This document shows positions 9,595 through 19,341 of a DNA stretch of 64,000 nucleotides, in pieces. The stretch is from Nostocoides sp. F2B08 (lineage in GTDB: Bacteria; Actinomycetota; Actinomycetes; Actinomycetales; Dermatophilaceae): contig NZ_WESE01000005.1 of assembly GCF_009184895.1 (NCBI RefSeq), positions 218,519-282,518 on the forward strand. Reading direction: 5' to 3'. Within the stretch, counting starts at the first letter, position 1. Each line of letters opens with the position of its first letter. The notes under the pieces were generated by a model. That model made no database searches. It was given only the letters and a program-made list of their open reading frames with translations, and was not told where the DNA came from. The translations under genes and the position numbers were made by a program.

Positions 9595-10758
9595 TCAGTG
9601 CCGCGCTTTGAGCTGATCCCGGGAACCTGGCGGGCGGTAGCCGGTCGGCTCACCCTCGCCCAGGTCGACGATCGCGGCGACCGGTCCGCCGCCCTCGGGG
9701 CCCTGGTGCGCGGCGGAGACCGACACGAACACGGCGGGGTCGCCGGTGACGGCTGCGGTCACGCCGCCGACGCAGGACTTGATCTGGCGGTGCCAGTGCA
9801 CGTCGGAGTCGTCGAGCATCGCGTTGCGGCGGCCGTGCACCTCCCCGTCGAGCGAGGCCTCGCACTTGAGGAAGACGTTGACGAGCCGGCCGTCGATGTC
9901 GCTGGTGTGCGGACGCTCGGGCAGGTCGAGTCCGGCGTCCTTGATCGCCGCCCAGATGCCGTCCTGGTCGAGCGCGTCCTGCATGACGGAGTGGCCGATG
10001 CGGTACCGGCCACCGACTCCGCGGGCGTTGCCGACGACGACGACCTGGGCCTGGTCGAGCTCGACACCGGAGGAGCAGGACGCGACCGAGGAGTACAGGT
10101 CGCGGTTGTGCATGACGTCCTCGTCGCTCGGCATCTCGATCTCGCCCAGAGCGACCGCGATGCCGAGGGCGGTGCAGCCGTTCGACAGGTCCATCGACTC
10201 GTGGGTGTGCTCGGTCCACACCTTCTGGCCGCGGGACTTGGCGTCGCGGATCGTGTGGATCGTGAGCAGCGGCGTCTTGGTCTGCACGTAGTGCACGTCG
10301 GCGGGGTCGGTGATGCCCGCTCGCTCCATGGCGACCTTCACGGCGTCGGCGACCTTGGTGATCATCGGGGTGTAGCCGATCTCCTCGGGTGCCAGCGGCT
10401 CGGACATCGCGAAGCCGACGGTGAGCCGAAGGTCGTCGCTGGGCTCGGCCTGCTCCGGAGCGACGGTCGCGAAGATCGTCGCGTGCGGGCTGATCACGCC
10501 GTCGGTTCCGCCGGACCAGACGATCGGGATCTCCTTGACCTTGGCCGGGTCGGCGCCCTTCTCGACGAGGATCTCGCGGAAGGCGCGGTCGGCGATGATG
10601 CGGGTGTAGTCGTTGACCCCGCCGTTGCCCTCGGTCTTGCCGATGATGGCGATGACGCGGTCGGCCGCCATGACCCCGTCGTCGATGAGGGTGCCGAGCT
10701 CGCTCGCGTCGGACACGGAGTGCAGCGGGACCTTGCGGACCTCGATGGCGTCAGGCAT
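9595..10758 (-). CDS. Ring-opening amidohydrolase, probably barbiturase
   Basis: A 387-residue member of the AtzD/TrzD/barbiturase family, which opens cyanuric acid or barbiturate rings. Three Ser-Lys pairs typical of the threefold fold are visible: Lys41 in IGKTEGNG with Ser82 in WSGGTDG, Lys161 with Ser229/230 in SCSSGVEL, and Lys298 in FLKCEAS with Ser348 in [13 protein letters not shown] favour barbiturase over cyanuric acid hydrolase because carbamate kinase lies 134 bases upstream on the same strand, and a Mo-hydroxylase operon, NCS2 permease and PucR regulator are in the window. Ring opening would give ureidomalonate. The ATG follows AAAGGAAC. Confidence 0.85.
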   Translation of the reverse strand: MPDAIEVRKVPLHSVSDASELGTLIDDGVMAADRVIAIIGKTEGNGGVNDYTRIIADRAFREILVEKGADPAKVKEIPIVWSGGTDGVISPHATIFATVAPEQAEPSDDLRLTVGFAMSEPLAPEEIGYTPMITKVADAVKVAMERAGITDPADVHYVQTKTPLLTIHTIRDAKSRGQKVWTEHTHESMDLSNGCTALGIAVALGEIEMPSDEDVMHNRDLYSSVASCSSGVELDQAQVVVVGNARGVGGRYRIGHSVMQDALDQDGIWAAIKDAGLDLPERPHTSDIDGRLVNVFLKCEASLDGEVHGRRNAMLDDSDVHWHRQIKSCVGGVTAAVTGDPAVFVSVSAAHQGPEGGGPVAAIVDLGEGEPTGYRPPGSRDQLKARH

Positions 10759-10892
10759 GTTCTGCGGTTCCTTTCTGTTGGCGAATCCACCGTCGGTGGG
10801 TGTCAGGTCGATTCGGTATGCAGTGCTCGGCTCTGCGGTCTGGGGCGGGTGTTCCTGTGGTCGGGTGGTGCGGTCGCTCGTCGTCGGTCAGG

Positions 10893-11828
10893 TCACCGAG
10901 AGCCGGAGATCACGGTGCCGAAACCGGCGTCGACGGCCTCGACGATCCGGTCGAGGGAGGTGATGATGCTCCGACCGCCGGTGCGTGCGAAGCGGAGCGC
11001 CGCCTCGACCTTGGGCCCCATCGACCCGGACGCGAACTGGCCGTCCCGGGCATACCCTTCCATCTGCGCGACCGAGACCTGCTCGATCCGCTGCGCGTGG
11101 TCGGTGCCGTAGTCGAGGATGGCGTGGTCGACATCCGTGGCGATGACCAGCGCATCGACACCGAGGTCGGTGGCGAGGAGGGCGGCGGTGAGGTCCTTGT
11201 CGATGACCGCCTCGACGCCGCTCAGCCGACCGGAGTCCTCTCGGACGACGGGGATCCCCCCACCGCCGGCGGCGACGACGACGTAGCCGGCGTCGACGAG
11301 GGTCCGGATCGTCTCCGTCTCGAGGACCTGGCGGGGCTCGGGTGAGGCCACCACTCGGCGCCAGCCCCGCTCGCCGCGGTCCTCCCAGGTCTGGCCGTGC
11401 TCGATCATCCGCTCGGCCTGCTCCCGGTCCAGATAGCGCCCGATCGGCTTGGTCGGGCGGCTGAAGCCGGAGTCGTCCGCATCGACCAGAGTGCGTGAGA
11501 CGAGGGCGGCCACCTGCTTGGCGATGCCGCGGGAGGCGAGGGCGGCCTCGAGGGCGTTCAGGGCGACGAAGCCGATCGTGCCCTGGGTCTGGGCCCCGCA
11601 CCAGTCGAGTGGAACGGGCGGGACGACGTGGGCCGCGATCTCGTTCTTGACGAGCAGGTTGCCCACCTGGGGACCGTTGCCGTGGGTGAGCACGACCTCG
11701 TGCCCCTCGGCCGTCAGGGCGGCGACGCTCTCCATGGCGCCGGTGATGGCGGCGATCTGGGCCGCCGGGGTGGCGCTGCCGTCGGCGGCGGTCATGGCGT
11801 TGCCGCCGAGTGCGAGCAGGACCCTCAT
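10893..11828 (-). CDS. arcC: Carbamate kinase
   Basis: Makes ATP from carbamoyl phosphate and ADP, leaving ammonia and CO2. The 311-residue protein begins MRVLLALGGNAM, the usual start of the family, and has GAQTQGTIGF, SPEPRQVLETETIRTLV and the nucleotide-site segment VVVAAGGGGIPVV. The ATG at 11828 is preferred because TACAGT lies eight bases upstream, a leaderless arrangement; in-frame ATG 11834 and GTG 11849 are alternatives. No arginine deiminase genes are near, so it probably serves ureide breakdown: barbiturase follows on the same strand, and transcarbamylase-like genes are at 42-46 kb. Confidence 0.94.
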   Translation of the reverse strand: MRVLLALGGNAMTAADGSATPAAQIAAITGAMESVAALTAEGHEVVLTHGNGPQVGNLLVKNEIAAHVVPPVPLDWCGAQTQGTIGFVALNALEAALASRGIAKQVAALVSRTLVDADDSGFSRPTKPIGRYLDREQAERMIEHGQTWEDRGERGWRRVVASPEPRQVLETETIRTLVDAGYVVVAAGGGGIPVVREDSGRLSGVEAVIDKDLTAALLATDLGVDALVIATDVDHAILDYGTDHAQRIEQVSVAQMEGYARDGQFASGSMGPKVEAALRFARTGGRSIITSLDRIVEAVDAGFGTVISGSR

Positions 11829-11864
11829 GCTCATCGACTGTATGGACACCGCGTGCTCGGGGCG

Positions 11865-11881
11865 TTGGCATCATCTGCCGA
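11865..11881 (-). promoter_or_regulatory. Candidate PucR operator before arcC
   Basis: TTGGCA-TCATC-TGCCGA matches 11 of 12 arm positions of the palindrome TTGGCA-N5-TGCCAA found perfectly at 22176 and 29312. It ends 23 bases upstream of a TACAGT -10 element (11837-11842), so it covers the -35 region. A second half site, GATCGTTGGC, lies 32 bases further upstream (11892-11901). Confidence 0.6.
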
Positions 11882-12011
11882 ACAGATGGCCGATCGTTGG
11901 CGGACTTCACCGGGGCCGGTGGCGTCCGCGCGCTACGAACACGCGATGGACACGCCATGGACACGGGACGAACACGATGCGAGCGCGCCCCAGACTCGGG
12001 CGATGTCCCGG

Positions 12012-12812
12012 TCAGTGGGCGGCGGACTGGGTGCCGTCGTGTGCCTCGACGACGATCACCTCGTCGATCTCGCTGCGCAGGAGGGCCGCGGCCTCGTCGT
12101 CGATGGCCGCGTCGGTGACGATGACGTTCGCCTCGTGCAGCTGGGCCATCGTCGTCAGCCCGACCGTGCCCCACTTGCTCGAGTCGGCCACCACGACGAG
12201 GCGGCTCGCGGCTCCGATCATCGCGCGGTTGGTCTCGGCCTCGAGCAGGTTGGGCGTGGTGAAGCCGGTCTCCGGATGCATGCCATGCACGCCGAGGAAG
12301 CACGTATCGACGTGGAGGGAGCGCCAGGCGGCGACGGCGAGCGGGCCGACGAGGGCGTCCGAGGGGGTCCGCTCACCACCGGTGAGCAGGATCGTCATGG
12401 AGTCCGACCCCGCCTGTTCGAGCACCTCGGCGACCCGGGCGGAGTTCGTGATGACCGTCAGCTCGGGGATGTGGCCGAGGTGGCGCGCGAGCGTATGCGT
12501 CGTCGTGCCCGCGGAGACGGCGATGGCGGACCCCGGTTCGACGAGCTGGGCGGCTACCCGGGCGATGGCCTCCTTCTCGGCCTGCTGGCGCTCGCTCTTG
12601 ATCGCGAAGCCCGGCTCGGCCGCCGACTTCTCGTGGCGCACCCGTGCGCCGCCGTGGACCTTGATGAGCATGCCCGCCTGCTGCATCGCCTTGAGGTCGC
12701 GACGGACGGTCATGTCCGAGACCCCGAGCATCTCCGCGAGATGGCTGACCCGGACCGCCCCCGTCCGGTCGAGCTCGGCGAGGATCATCGTCTGCCGCTG
12801 GGTCGCGAGCAC
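12012..12812 (-). CDS. DeoR/GlpR family transcriptional regulator
   Basis: A 266-residue DeoR-type sugar regulator. The N-terminal winged helix reads ATQRQTMILAELDRTGAVRVSHLAEMLGVSDMTVRRDL in pattern (residues 3-41). The C-terminal DeoRC sugar-phosphate domain shows SAGTTTHTLAR, LTGGERTPSDALVG and VVVADSSKWG. The GTG at 12812 follows GAGG at 9 bases and lies 5 bases after the beta-galactosidase stop, so the two genes form one unit. It most likely controls the beta-galactosidase and the divergent ABC importer, responding to a phosphorylated sugar; the effector is unknown. Confidence 0.9.
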   Translation of the reverse strand: MLATQRQTMILAELDRTGAVRVSHLAEMLGVSDMTVRRDLKAMQQAGMLIKVHGGARVRHEKSAAEPGFAIKSERQQAEKEAIARVAAQLVEPGSAIAVSAGTTTHTLARHLGHIPELTVITNSARVAEVLEQAGSDSMTILLTGGERTPSDALVGPLAVAAWRSLHVDTCFLGVHGMHPETGFTTPNLLEAETNRAMIGAASRLVVVADSSKWGTVGLTTMAQLHEANVIVTDAAIDDEAAALLRSEIDEVIVVEAHDGTQSAAH

Positions 12813-12817
12813 GTCGC

Positions 12818-14809
12818 TCAGCCTCTGTGCTCCCGCAGGACGGCCACAGATCCGGCGGCCACCGCATGCACCCCGGACGCCTGTCGGTCCGCGACGAGAT
12901 CGTGGCCGCTGCAGGCGACCTCGACCGGCTCGTCCGTGTGGTTGACGAGGAACAGCCACGACGTGCCGTCCTCGCCGTGACGCCGCAGGGCCTCCACGCC
13001 GGGTGGGACGTCCGCGACCTGCGGCACCCCGGCGTCGCCCACGACCTCGGCCAGCACACGGTCGAGGTCGCGCTGGTCGAGCCGGGTGGCGAGATAGGTC
13101 GCCGAGCCGGCCCCGACCCGGTTGCGAGTGATCGCGGGTGCTCCGGGGACCGGACCGTCGACGAACGTGGCGAGCACGTCGGCTCCCACGCTGCGGACGT
13201 CCTCGGCCCAGACCGTCCCGCGGGACCCGTCGCTCAGCGTCACGGTCTCGTTCTCGCGCAGCGGCGTGAACTCCTCGGAGACGATGCCGAGCATCTCTCG
13301 GAACGCGCCCGGATACCCCCCGAGCCGGATGTGGTCCGACTCGTCGACGATGCCGCTGAAGTATGTGACGACGACGTGGGCGCCGGACTCGGCGGCGGCC
13401 CGCACGGCCGCCGCGCCGGCGTCCGTCACGAGGTAGAGGACCGGCACGACGATCACGCGATACCCGGTGAGATCGGTCTCCGGATGGACCACGTCGACCC
13501 CGATCCCGCAGTCCGTCAGCGAACGATGGACGGACTCGACCGTGTCCCAGTAGCGCACGTCCTCGCTCGGGTGGGCGTCCAGCTCGCAGGCCCACCACGC
13601 CTGCCAGTCGAAGAGGACCGCCACCTCGTTGCGTGAGCGTGCCCCCGCCACCTCGCTGATCGCGGCGAGGGTGCGTCCGAGCCCGACCACCTCACGCCAT
13701 AGCCGGCTGTCCGTGCCGGCGTGCGGGACGAGGCCGCTGTGGAACTTCTCCGCTCCGGCCCGCGAGGCCCGCCACTGGAAGAACAGGACGCCGTCCGCGC
13801 CCCGGGCGACGTGCTGCAGTGCCGAGCGCAGCAGCTCTCCGGGGCGTTTGGCGACGTTGCGGGGCTGCCAGTTCACGGCGCTCGTCGACGTCTCCATGAG
13901 CAGCCACGGCTCGCCGCCGGCCACGCCCCGCACGAGGTCCGAGCTGAAGGCCAGGCCACGGTGGTTCTCGGGATCGGCTGCCGTGAGGTAGTGGTCGTTG
14001 GCCACGACGTCGAGCTCCGGACCCCACCGGAAGTAGTCCATCTCGCCCTCGTGCGGCATCACCATGAAGTTCGTCGTCACCGGGATGTCGGGTGTGAGCT
14101 CTTTGAGGATGTCGCGTTCGCCGAGGTAGATCGCGAGCGCCGCGTCGGAGGAGAACCGGTGGAAGTCGAGCTGGTGCGTGGGGTTGACGAAGGCGGGGGC
14201 GGCGCGCGGCGGCTGGATCTCGGCGAAGTCGTCGTAGCGCTGCGACCAGAACGCGGTCCCCCATGCCTCGTTGAGCGCCTCGACGGAGCCGTAGCGCACC
14301 TCGAGCCAGCTCCGGAACGCACGGGCGCTCTCGTCGCAGTAGCAGAGCACGTTGTGGCAGCCGATCTCGTTGTTCACATGCCACATGACGACGGCGGGGT
14401 GGGACCCGTAGCGCTCCGCGAGTGCGCGGACGATCCGGTGTGAGTGCTCCCGGTAGACCGGCGAGCTCGGGCAGTAGGCCTGTCGTCCACCGGTCCAGAG
14501 AGTGACCCCTTCAGCGGTGACCGGCAGCATCTCGGGGTGGCGGTGGGCCAGCCACGGGGGCGGCGAGGCCGTGGCGGTGGCGAGGTCGACGGCGATACCG
14601 CCGGCGTGTAGCAGGTCGATGACCTCGTCCAGCCAGTCGAAGCGCAGCTCACCCGGACGCGGTTCGAGGTGCGCCCAGGAGAAGACCCCGAGGGTGACGA
14701 TGTTGACCCCGGCCTCCTGCATGAGGCGCACGTCCTCGTCCCAGACCTCGCGGGGCCACTGCTCCGGGTTGTAGTCGCCACCGAAGGCGATCGTCGGCCA
14801 CGCGCGCAT
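12818..14809 (-). CDS. GH42 beta-galactosidase
   Basis: A 663-residue family 42 glycoside hydrolase with no signal peptide, so it acts in the cytosol on imported galactosides. It starts MRAWPTIAFGGDYNPEQWP, the typical N-terminus. The acid/base Glu148 is in WHVNNEIG, the nucleophile is expected at METSTS near residue 307, and the C-terminal part fits the trimerisation and beta-sandwich domains. Cysteines in CHNVLCYCDES may bind zinc as in the family. The DeoR gene follows in the same unit, and a sugar ABC importer is divergent, so uptake and cleavage are paired. Confidence 0.93.
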   Translation of the reverse strand: MRAWPTIAFGGDYNPEQWPREVWDEDVRLMQEAGVNIVTLGVFSWAHLEPRPGELRFDWLDEVIDLLHAGGIAVDLATATASPPPWLAHRHPEMLPVTAEGVTLWTGGRQAYCPSSPVYREHSHRIVRALAERYGSHPAVVMWHVNNEIGCHNVLCYCDESARAFRSWLEVRYGSVEALNEAWGTAFWSQRYDDFAEIQPPRAAPAFVNPTHQLDFHRFSSDAALAIYLGERDILKELTPDIPVTTNFMVMPHEGEMDYFRWGPELDVVANDHYLTAADPENHRGLAFSSDLVRGVAGGEPWLLMETSTSAVNWQPRNVAKRPGELLRSALQHVARGADGVLFFQWRASRAGAEKFHSGLVPHAGTDSRLWREVVGLGRTLAAISEVAGARSRNEVAVLFDWQAWWACELDAHPSEDVRYWDTVESVHRSLTDCGIGVDVVHPETDLTGYRVIVVPVLYLVTDAGAAAVRAAAESGAHVVVTYFSGIVDESDHIRLGGYPGAFREMLGIVSEEFTPLRENETVTLSDGSRGTVWAEDVRSVGADVLATFVDGPVPGAPAITRNRVGAGSATYLATRLDQRDLDRVLAEVVGDAGVPQVADVPPGVEALRRHGEDGTSWLFLVNHTDEPVEVACSGHDLVADRQASGVHAVAAGSVAVLREHRG

Positions 14810-14937
14810 GGCACAAGAGTCGCGGTCCGGCGATGACAAGTCAACAAGTTCGTGCAGATCCGTACACGACTCGAACATCTGACCCGGGTTACGACGGCAC
14901 GGGACATCACAGATGGTGACGATTTGGCTACAAACCC

Positions 14938-14967
14938 TTGACGAGGGCTGTACGAGGCGTCAAGAAT
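14938..14967 (+). promoter_or_regulatory. Candidate promoter of the sugar ABC operon
   Basis: TTGACG (14938) and AAGAAT (14962) are separated by 18 bases. Two tandem TGTTxGATC boxes (14980-15000) follow and could be the DeoR operator. No experimental support. Confidence 0.35.
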
Positions 14968-15079
14968 CAGCGGTGCGCTGTTTGATCCTGTTCGATCTCG
15001 TGCGTTGTGCTCATCTCGTGCGTGCCGGACTCGGACCGAGCAGTCGATCCACACCGACGTGGCACCAGGAGGCCCTCGC

Positions 15080-16432
15080 ATGACCAAGTCCCTTCCCCCT
15101 CAGTCCCTCCCGGCCTCTCTGGCTGCGACCTCGGGACCCACCCGCCGCAACATTCTGCGGGCGGCCGGCCTCGGGGGCCTCGTCCTCGGAAGCAGCAGCC
15201 TGCTCGCGGCCTGTGGAGGTTCGGACACCGCCACAGGTGGAGCGACCACCGGCGGCGGCGGTGGCGGCGGCTCCGTCAAGTTCGGAGTCAACGAAGCGCG
15301 GGGCTCCGGCCCGGCGTTCACCCGACTCGAGGCGATGGCCAACACCTACGCCGAGGAGACCGGCACCGAGGTCTCCCTCAACGCGGTCGACCACAACACC
15401 TTCCAGGAGAGCATCAACACCTACCTCCAGGGCACACCGGACGACGTCTTCACGTGGTTCGCCGGCTTCCGGATGGCCCAGTTCGCCGAGAACGGCCTGC
15501 TCGCCGACCTCAGCGACGTGTGGCCGATCGAGGGGCTCGGCGATGCGTTCCGCGAGGCCTCGACCGCCCCCGACGGCAACCAGTACTTCGTGCCGGTCAG
15601 CTACTACCCGTGGGCCGTCTTCTACCGCAAGTCCGTCTTCGCCGACAACGGCTGGACCGTTCCGGAGTCGTACGACGACTTCACGGCGCTCATGAGCGAC
15701 ATGCAGGGCGCCGGCATCACCCCGTTCGCCTTCGCCGCGAAGGACGCGTGGGCGCCGATGGGCACGTTCGACATCCTCAACATGCGCCTCAACGGCTTCG
15801 ACTTCCACATGGCGCTGACCCGCGGCGAGGAGGCGTGGGACAGCCCGCAGGTCAAGACCGTCTTCGAGACCTGGCGCGACCTGCTGCCGTTCCACCAGGA
15901 AGACCCGCTCGGTCGCACCTGGCAGGAGGCTGCGACCGCGATGGGCAACGGCGAGTGCGGCATGTACCTCCTGGGCTCCTTCGTCGTGGACGGCGTCGAC
16001 CCCGAGGTCGCGTCGGATCTGGACTTCTTCACCTTCCCCGAGCTCGATGCGGCGATCGGCTCCGACGCCCTCGATGCACCGATCGACGGCTTCTGCGTCG
16101 CCGCCGGCGGACAGGACGTCGACGCGGGCAAGGCCATGGCGGCGTGGCTCGGCACGGCGGCCGCGGCCGACGCGGCCAACTCCGCGGCGGAGGCGCCCTT
16201 CATCGCCGCCAACGACGGGGCGAGCACGGACTCGTACTCGGAGCTGCAGAAGAAGTCGGTCGAGGTCGTCCAGCAGGCCGGTTCGATCGCCCAGTTCCTC
16301 GACCGCGACACCAACGCCGACCTGGCCAACACCGTCATCGCTCCCGCCATCGGCGAGTTCCTCCAGAACCCGGACGACATCGACACCATCCTGACCTCCA
16401 TCGCCGACCAGGCCCGCTCGATCCTCGGCTGA
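15080..16432 (+). CDS. ABC transporter sugar-binding lipoprotein
   Basis: A 450-residue family 1 solute-binding protein. The N-terminus has a twin-arginine motif (TRRNILRAAG) followed by a hydrophobic stretch and the lipobox LLAACGG, so it is exported, probably through Tat, and anchored by a lipidated cysteine. A Gly-rich linker precedes the mature domain. Segments such as YYPWAVFYRKSVFADNGWTVPESYDDF are characteristic of sugar-binding proteins. The ATG follows CAGGAGG. Two permease genes follow, and a beta-galactosidase is divergent, suggesting a galactoside or galacto-oligosaccharide ligand (inference). Confidence 0.92.
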   Translation: MTKSLPPQSLPASLAATSGPTRRNILRAAGLGGLVLGSSSLLAACGGSDTATGGATTGGGGGGGSVKFGVNEARGSGPAFTRLEAMANTYAEETGTEVSLNAVDHNTFQESINTYLQGTPDDVFTWFAGFRMAQFAENGLLADLSDVWPIEGLGDAFREASTAPDGNQYFVPVSYYPWAVFYRKSVFADNGWTVPESYDDFTALMSDMQGAGITPFAFAAKDAWAPMGTFDILNMRLNGFDFHMALTRGEEAWDSPQVKTVFETWRDLLPFHQEDPLGRTWQEAATAMGNGECGMYLLGSFVVDGVDPEVASDLDFFTFPELDAAIGSDALDAPIDGFCVAAGGQDVDAGKAMAAWLGTAAAADAANSAAEAPFIAANDGASTDSYSELQKKSVEVVQQAGSIAQFLDRDTNADLANTVIAPAIGEFLQNPDDIDTILTSIADQARSILG

Positions 16433-16451
16433 GCCGGGAGGGCTGCCAAAT

Positions 16452-17360
16452 ATGAGCACCACGACGCCGGTCTCCTCCCGCCCTCGCGAGAGGAGACTGG
16501 CGCCGCGCGACCGCCTGGTCGTCGCGACGATGATCATCATCCCCCTGGTGCTGGTCCTCTGGCTCGTGTGGCTACCGGCGCTCGCGTCCGTCTACCTCTC
16601 CTTCACCCGGTGGAACGGCTTCCAGATCGGCACGATCGAATGGGTGGGGCTGCAGAACTACCGGGACATCACGACGATCTACCCGCCGTTCTGGCCCGCG
16701 ATCAGGCACAACCTCATCTGGCTGGTCTTCCTGTTCTTCATCCCGACGCTTTTCGGGATGTTCCTCGCGGTCATCCTCGACCGTGAGATGCGGGGAAGCC
16801 GCTTCTACCAGACGGCGTTCTACCTGCCGGTGGTCCTGTCACTGGCCCTCATCGGCTTCATCTGGCAGCTGTTCTACTCACGGGACCAGGGGCTGCTCAA
16901 CCAGGTCCTGGGCACCCAGATCGACTGGTACGGCGACCCGAACATCAACCTGTGGTCCGTGCTCTTCGCCACCGCCTGGCGGCACACCGGGTACATCATG
17001 CTCATCTACCTGGCGGGTCTGAAGGGGGTCGACGTCTCCCTTCGGGAGGCCGCTGCCGTCGACGGGGCCAGTGAGGTCAAGACGTTCTTCACGATCATCT
17101 TCCCGGTGATGCGGCCCATCAACCTCATCGTCATCGTCATCGTCGTCATCGAGTCACTGCGTGCCTTCGACCTCGTCTGGATCATCAACAAGGGTCGCAA
17201 CGGCCTCGAGATCATCGCGGCCCTGGTCAGTCAGAACGTCATCGGCGAAGCCACCAGGTACGGCTTCGGCTCGGCCCTGGCAGTGATCATGATGATCATC
17301 TCGTCGGTCTTCATCACGCTCTACCTTCGAGCCGTGTTCTCCGAGGAGAGGCAGCCATGA
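16452..17360 (+). CDS. Sugar ABC transporter permease (MalF-type)
   Basis: A 302-residue inner-membrane permease with six predicted helices. The EAA loop that docks to the ATPase reads LREAAAVDGASEVKTFFTIIFP near residue 197. The first helix region IIIPLVLVLWLVWLPALASVYLSF is typical of MalF/UgpA-like proteins. Its stop overlaps the next permease start by 4 bases (ATGA). No ATPase gene is in the operon, so a shared ATPase such as MsiK encoded elsewhere is presumed. Confidence 0.93.
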   Translation: MSTTTPVSSRPRERRLAPRDRLVVATMIIIPLVLVLWLVWLPALASVYLSFTRWNGFQIGTIEWVGLQNYRDITTIYPPFWPAIRHNLIWLVFLFFIPTLFGMFLAVILDREMRGSRFYQTAFYLPVVLSLALIGFIWQLFYSRDQGLLNQVLGTQIDWYGDPNINLWSVLFATAWRHTGYIMLIYLAGLKGVDVSLREAAAVDGASEVKTFFTIIFPVMRPINLIVIVIVVIESLRAFDLVWIINKGRNGLEIIAALVSQNVIGEATRYGFGSALAVIMMIISSVFITLYLRAVFSEERQP

Positions 17361-18292
17361 GCACCGCGACGCCGGTGGCCGCGACCACCCCCGACAAGCC
17401 GTCCACGCGTGGATCCTCGAAACGGGTCGAGGGCGGGGTCATCAACCGGCCCCGCGGTCGGATCGCGACGATCATCATGTTCGTGCTGGCCCTGCTCTGG
17501 CTCTTCCCGCTCGTCTGGGCGCTGGTCAACTCGTTCCGGGACTACAACTACACCCAGGTCAACGGCTACCTCTCGTTCGGCGGCTGGACGCTGGACAACT
17601 ACCAACAGGCCTGGACACAGGGCAACTTCGGTCTGCACTTCAAGAACTCTCTCTTCATCACGGTCCCGGCCGTCCTGCTCACGCTCTTCCTCTCCTCGCT
17701 GGTCGCGTTCGTGCTCGCACGCTTCAGCTACCGGTTCAACCTCGTCATGCTGGGCGTCTTCCTGGCGGCGAACCTCCTGCCACCGCAGGCGTTGCTCATT
17801 CCCGTGTTCCGGATGTTCCGCGAGATTCCGCTCCCCACCTTCATGAGCGACACGGGCACCATGCTCAACAGCTTCTGGGCCCTGATCCTCGTCAACACCG
17901 CCTTCCAGCTCGGCTTCTGTGCGTTCGTGCTGAGCAACTACATGAAGACGATCCCCAAGGAGATCTACGAGTCGGCCGAGATCGACGGGGCGAGTATCTG
18001 GCGCCAGTACTGGCAGCTGACCATGCCGCTGGTCCGACCGGCTCTGGCGGCCCTGGCGACCCTGCAGGTGACCTGGATCTACAACGAGTTCTTCTGGGCG
18101 ACGGTGCTCCTCTCGCGCGGCGACAAGTTCCCGGTCACGTCCGCGCTGAACAACCTGCGCGGACAGTTCTTCGTCGACACCAACCTCGTCGCGGCCGGTT
18201 CGATCATCGTCGCGCTCCCCGTGCTCATCGTCTTCTTCGTCCTGCAGAAGCAGTTCGTCTCGGGTCTGACCCTCGGCTCCACGAAGGGTTAG
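17357..18292 (+). CDS. Sugar ABC transporter permease (MalG-type)
   Basis: A 311-residue permease, partner of the preceding one. The EAA loop ESAEIDGASIWRQYWQLTMP is near residue 207, followed by the usual PLVRPALAALATLQ helix and WNEFFWA-like segment (YNEFFWATVLL). A charged N-terminal tail of about 35 residues precedes the first helix. It is the last gene of the importer unit; no ATPase or further sugar enzyme follows before an unrelated exporter 78 bases downstream. Confidence 0.93.
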   Translation: MSTATPVAATTPDKPSTRGSSKRVEGGVINRPRGRIATIIMFVLALLWLFPLVWALVNSFRDYNYTQVNGYLSFGGWTLDNYQQAWTQGNFGLHFKNSLFITVPAVLLTLFLSSLVAFVLARFSYRFNLVMLGVFLAANLLPPQALLIPVFRMFREIPLPTFMSDTGTMLNSFWALILVNTAFQLGFCAFVLSNYMKTIPKEIYESAEIDGASIWRQYWQLTMPLVRPALAALATLQVTWIYNEFFWATVLLSRGDKFPVTSALNNLRGQFFVDTNLVAAGSIIVALPVLIVFFVLQKQFVSGLTLGSTKG

Positions 18293-18370
18293 CCGACACG
18301 GGGCGGTGCAGAGCGCGCCGGAGCGGCCTGGCAGGATCGTCCCGTCCGTGCTGCCGGGTCGAGAAGGAGT

Positions 18371-19315
18371 ATGCCGATGACCGTCCGCGGTGACCGCACC
18401 TGGTTGGTGGCCGTGGCCGCCTCGCTCTGGGGCCTGTCCGCGTTGTGGCGCTCACCTCTCGCCCGGGACTACCCGTCGCTCGCCATCGTGTTCTGGGAGC
18501 ACGTCATCATCGTCGTCCTCGTCTCGCCCTGGGTCGTCCCCGCCGTGCAGCGGCTGCGTCGGGTCAGTGCGCGGACCCAGGGCGCCGTGCTCGTCATCGG
18601 TGCGGGCTCCTCGGCACTGGCCACGACGTTGTTCACCGCGGCGTTCCGGCTGGGCGACCCGATCACCCCGCAGGTGTTGCAGAAGCTGCAGCCGCTCATC
18701 GCGGTCCTCCTCGCCGCGGTCATCCTCGGCGAGCGGCTGCGCCCCCGTTTCGCGCTGTTCCTCGTCCCCGGCGTCGTCGGAGCCTGGCTGCTCGCGTTCG
18801 CGGACCCGTTGGGGGTCACGGTGGCCGGAGCTCAGGCGGCGTTGCTGGCCGTCGGTGCGGCGGCGCTGTGGGCGGCCGGCACCGTCCTCGGCCGGCTGGC
18901 GAGTGCCGAGCTGCGCTTCCGCGACCTCACCGCCCTGCGGTTCACCGTGGGTTTGCTGACGCTCGGTCTCATCGCAGGGCTGACCCGCACCCCGGTGTCG
19001 TTGCCGTGGAGCCTCGCGCCGTCGCTCGTGCTCCTCGCCCTCGTCCCGGGGCTCCTGGCGCTCGTCCTCTACTACCTGGCGCTCGGCCGCACCCCCGCCT
19101 CCCGGGCGACGATGGCCGAGCTCGCGTTTCCCCTGACCGCCGCGTTCATCGGGGTCGTCGCGTTCGCGGCCCGTCCGACCCCGACTCAGTGGCTCGGCTT
19201 CGTCATCGTCCTCGTCACCGTCGTGGCGCTGGCCATCCACGAGCAGCGTGCCGAGCACCCCGCTGTCGCCGTTCCGGTCCGGGCCGAGGACGCGGTGCCG
19301 GTCCGCACCCGTTGA
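18371..19315 (+). CDS. EamA/DMT superfamily transporter
   Basis: A 314-residue membrane protein with about ten hydrophobic helices in two EamA halves (residues 10-135 and 150-285). LQKLQPLIAVLLAAVILGERLRPR closes the first half, a hallmark of the family; YYLALGRTPASRATMAELAFPL marks the second. Likely a drug/metabolite exporter of unknown substrate. The ATG follows GAGAAGGAG at 1 to 9 bases upstream. The gene ends before a strong bidirectional hairpin. Confidence 0.9.
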   Translation: MPMTVRGDRTWLVAVAASLWGLSALWRSPLARDYPSLAIVFWEHVIIVVLVSPWVVPAVQRLRRVSARTQGAVLVIGAGSSALATTLFTAAFRLGDPITPQVLQKLQPLIAVLLAAVILGERLRPRFALFLVPGVVGAWLLAFADPLGVTVAGAQAALLAVGAAALWAAGTVLGRLASAELRFRDLTALRFTVGLLTLGLIAGLTRTPVSLPWSLAPSLVLLALVPGLLALVLYYLALGRTPASRATMAELAFPLTAAFIGVVAFAARPTPTQWLGFVIVLVTVVALAIHEQRAEHPAVAVPVRAEDAVPVRTR

Positions 19316-19341
19316 TCGACCCGGGCACCCACAAGGCTGCG

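Noticed and set aside
9595..10758. Cyanuric acid hydrolase (s-triazine degradation)
   Set aside because: Same family, but no biuret hydrolase, allophanate hydrolase or triazine genes are seen, while pyrimidine/ureide genes are. It is not fully excluded from sequence.
10893..11828. Arginine deiminase pathway carbamate kinase
   Set aside because: No arcA, arcB or arginine/ornithine antiporter is nearby, and the neighbour is a ring-opening amidohydrolase.
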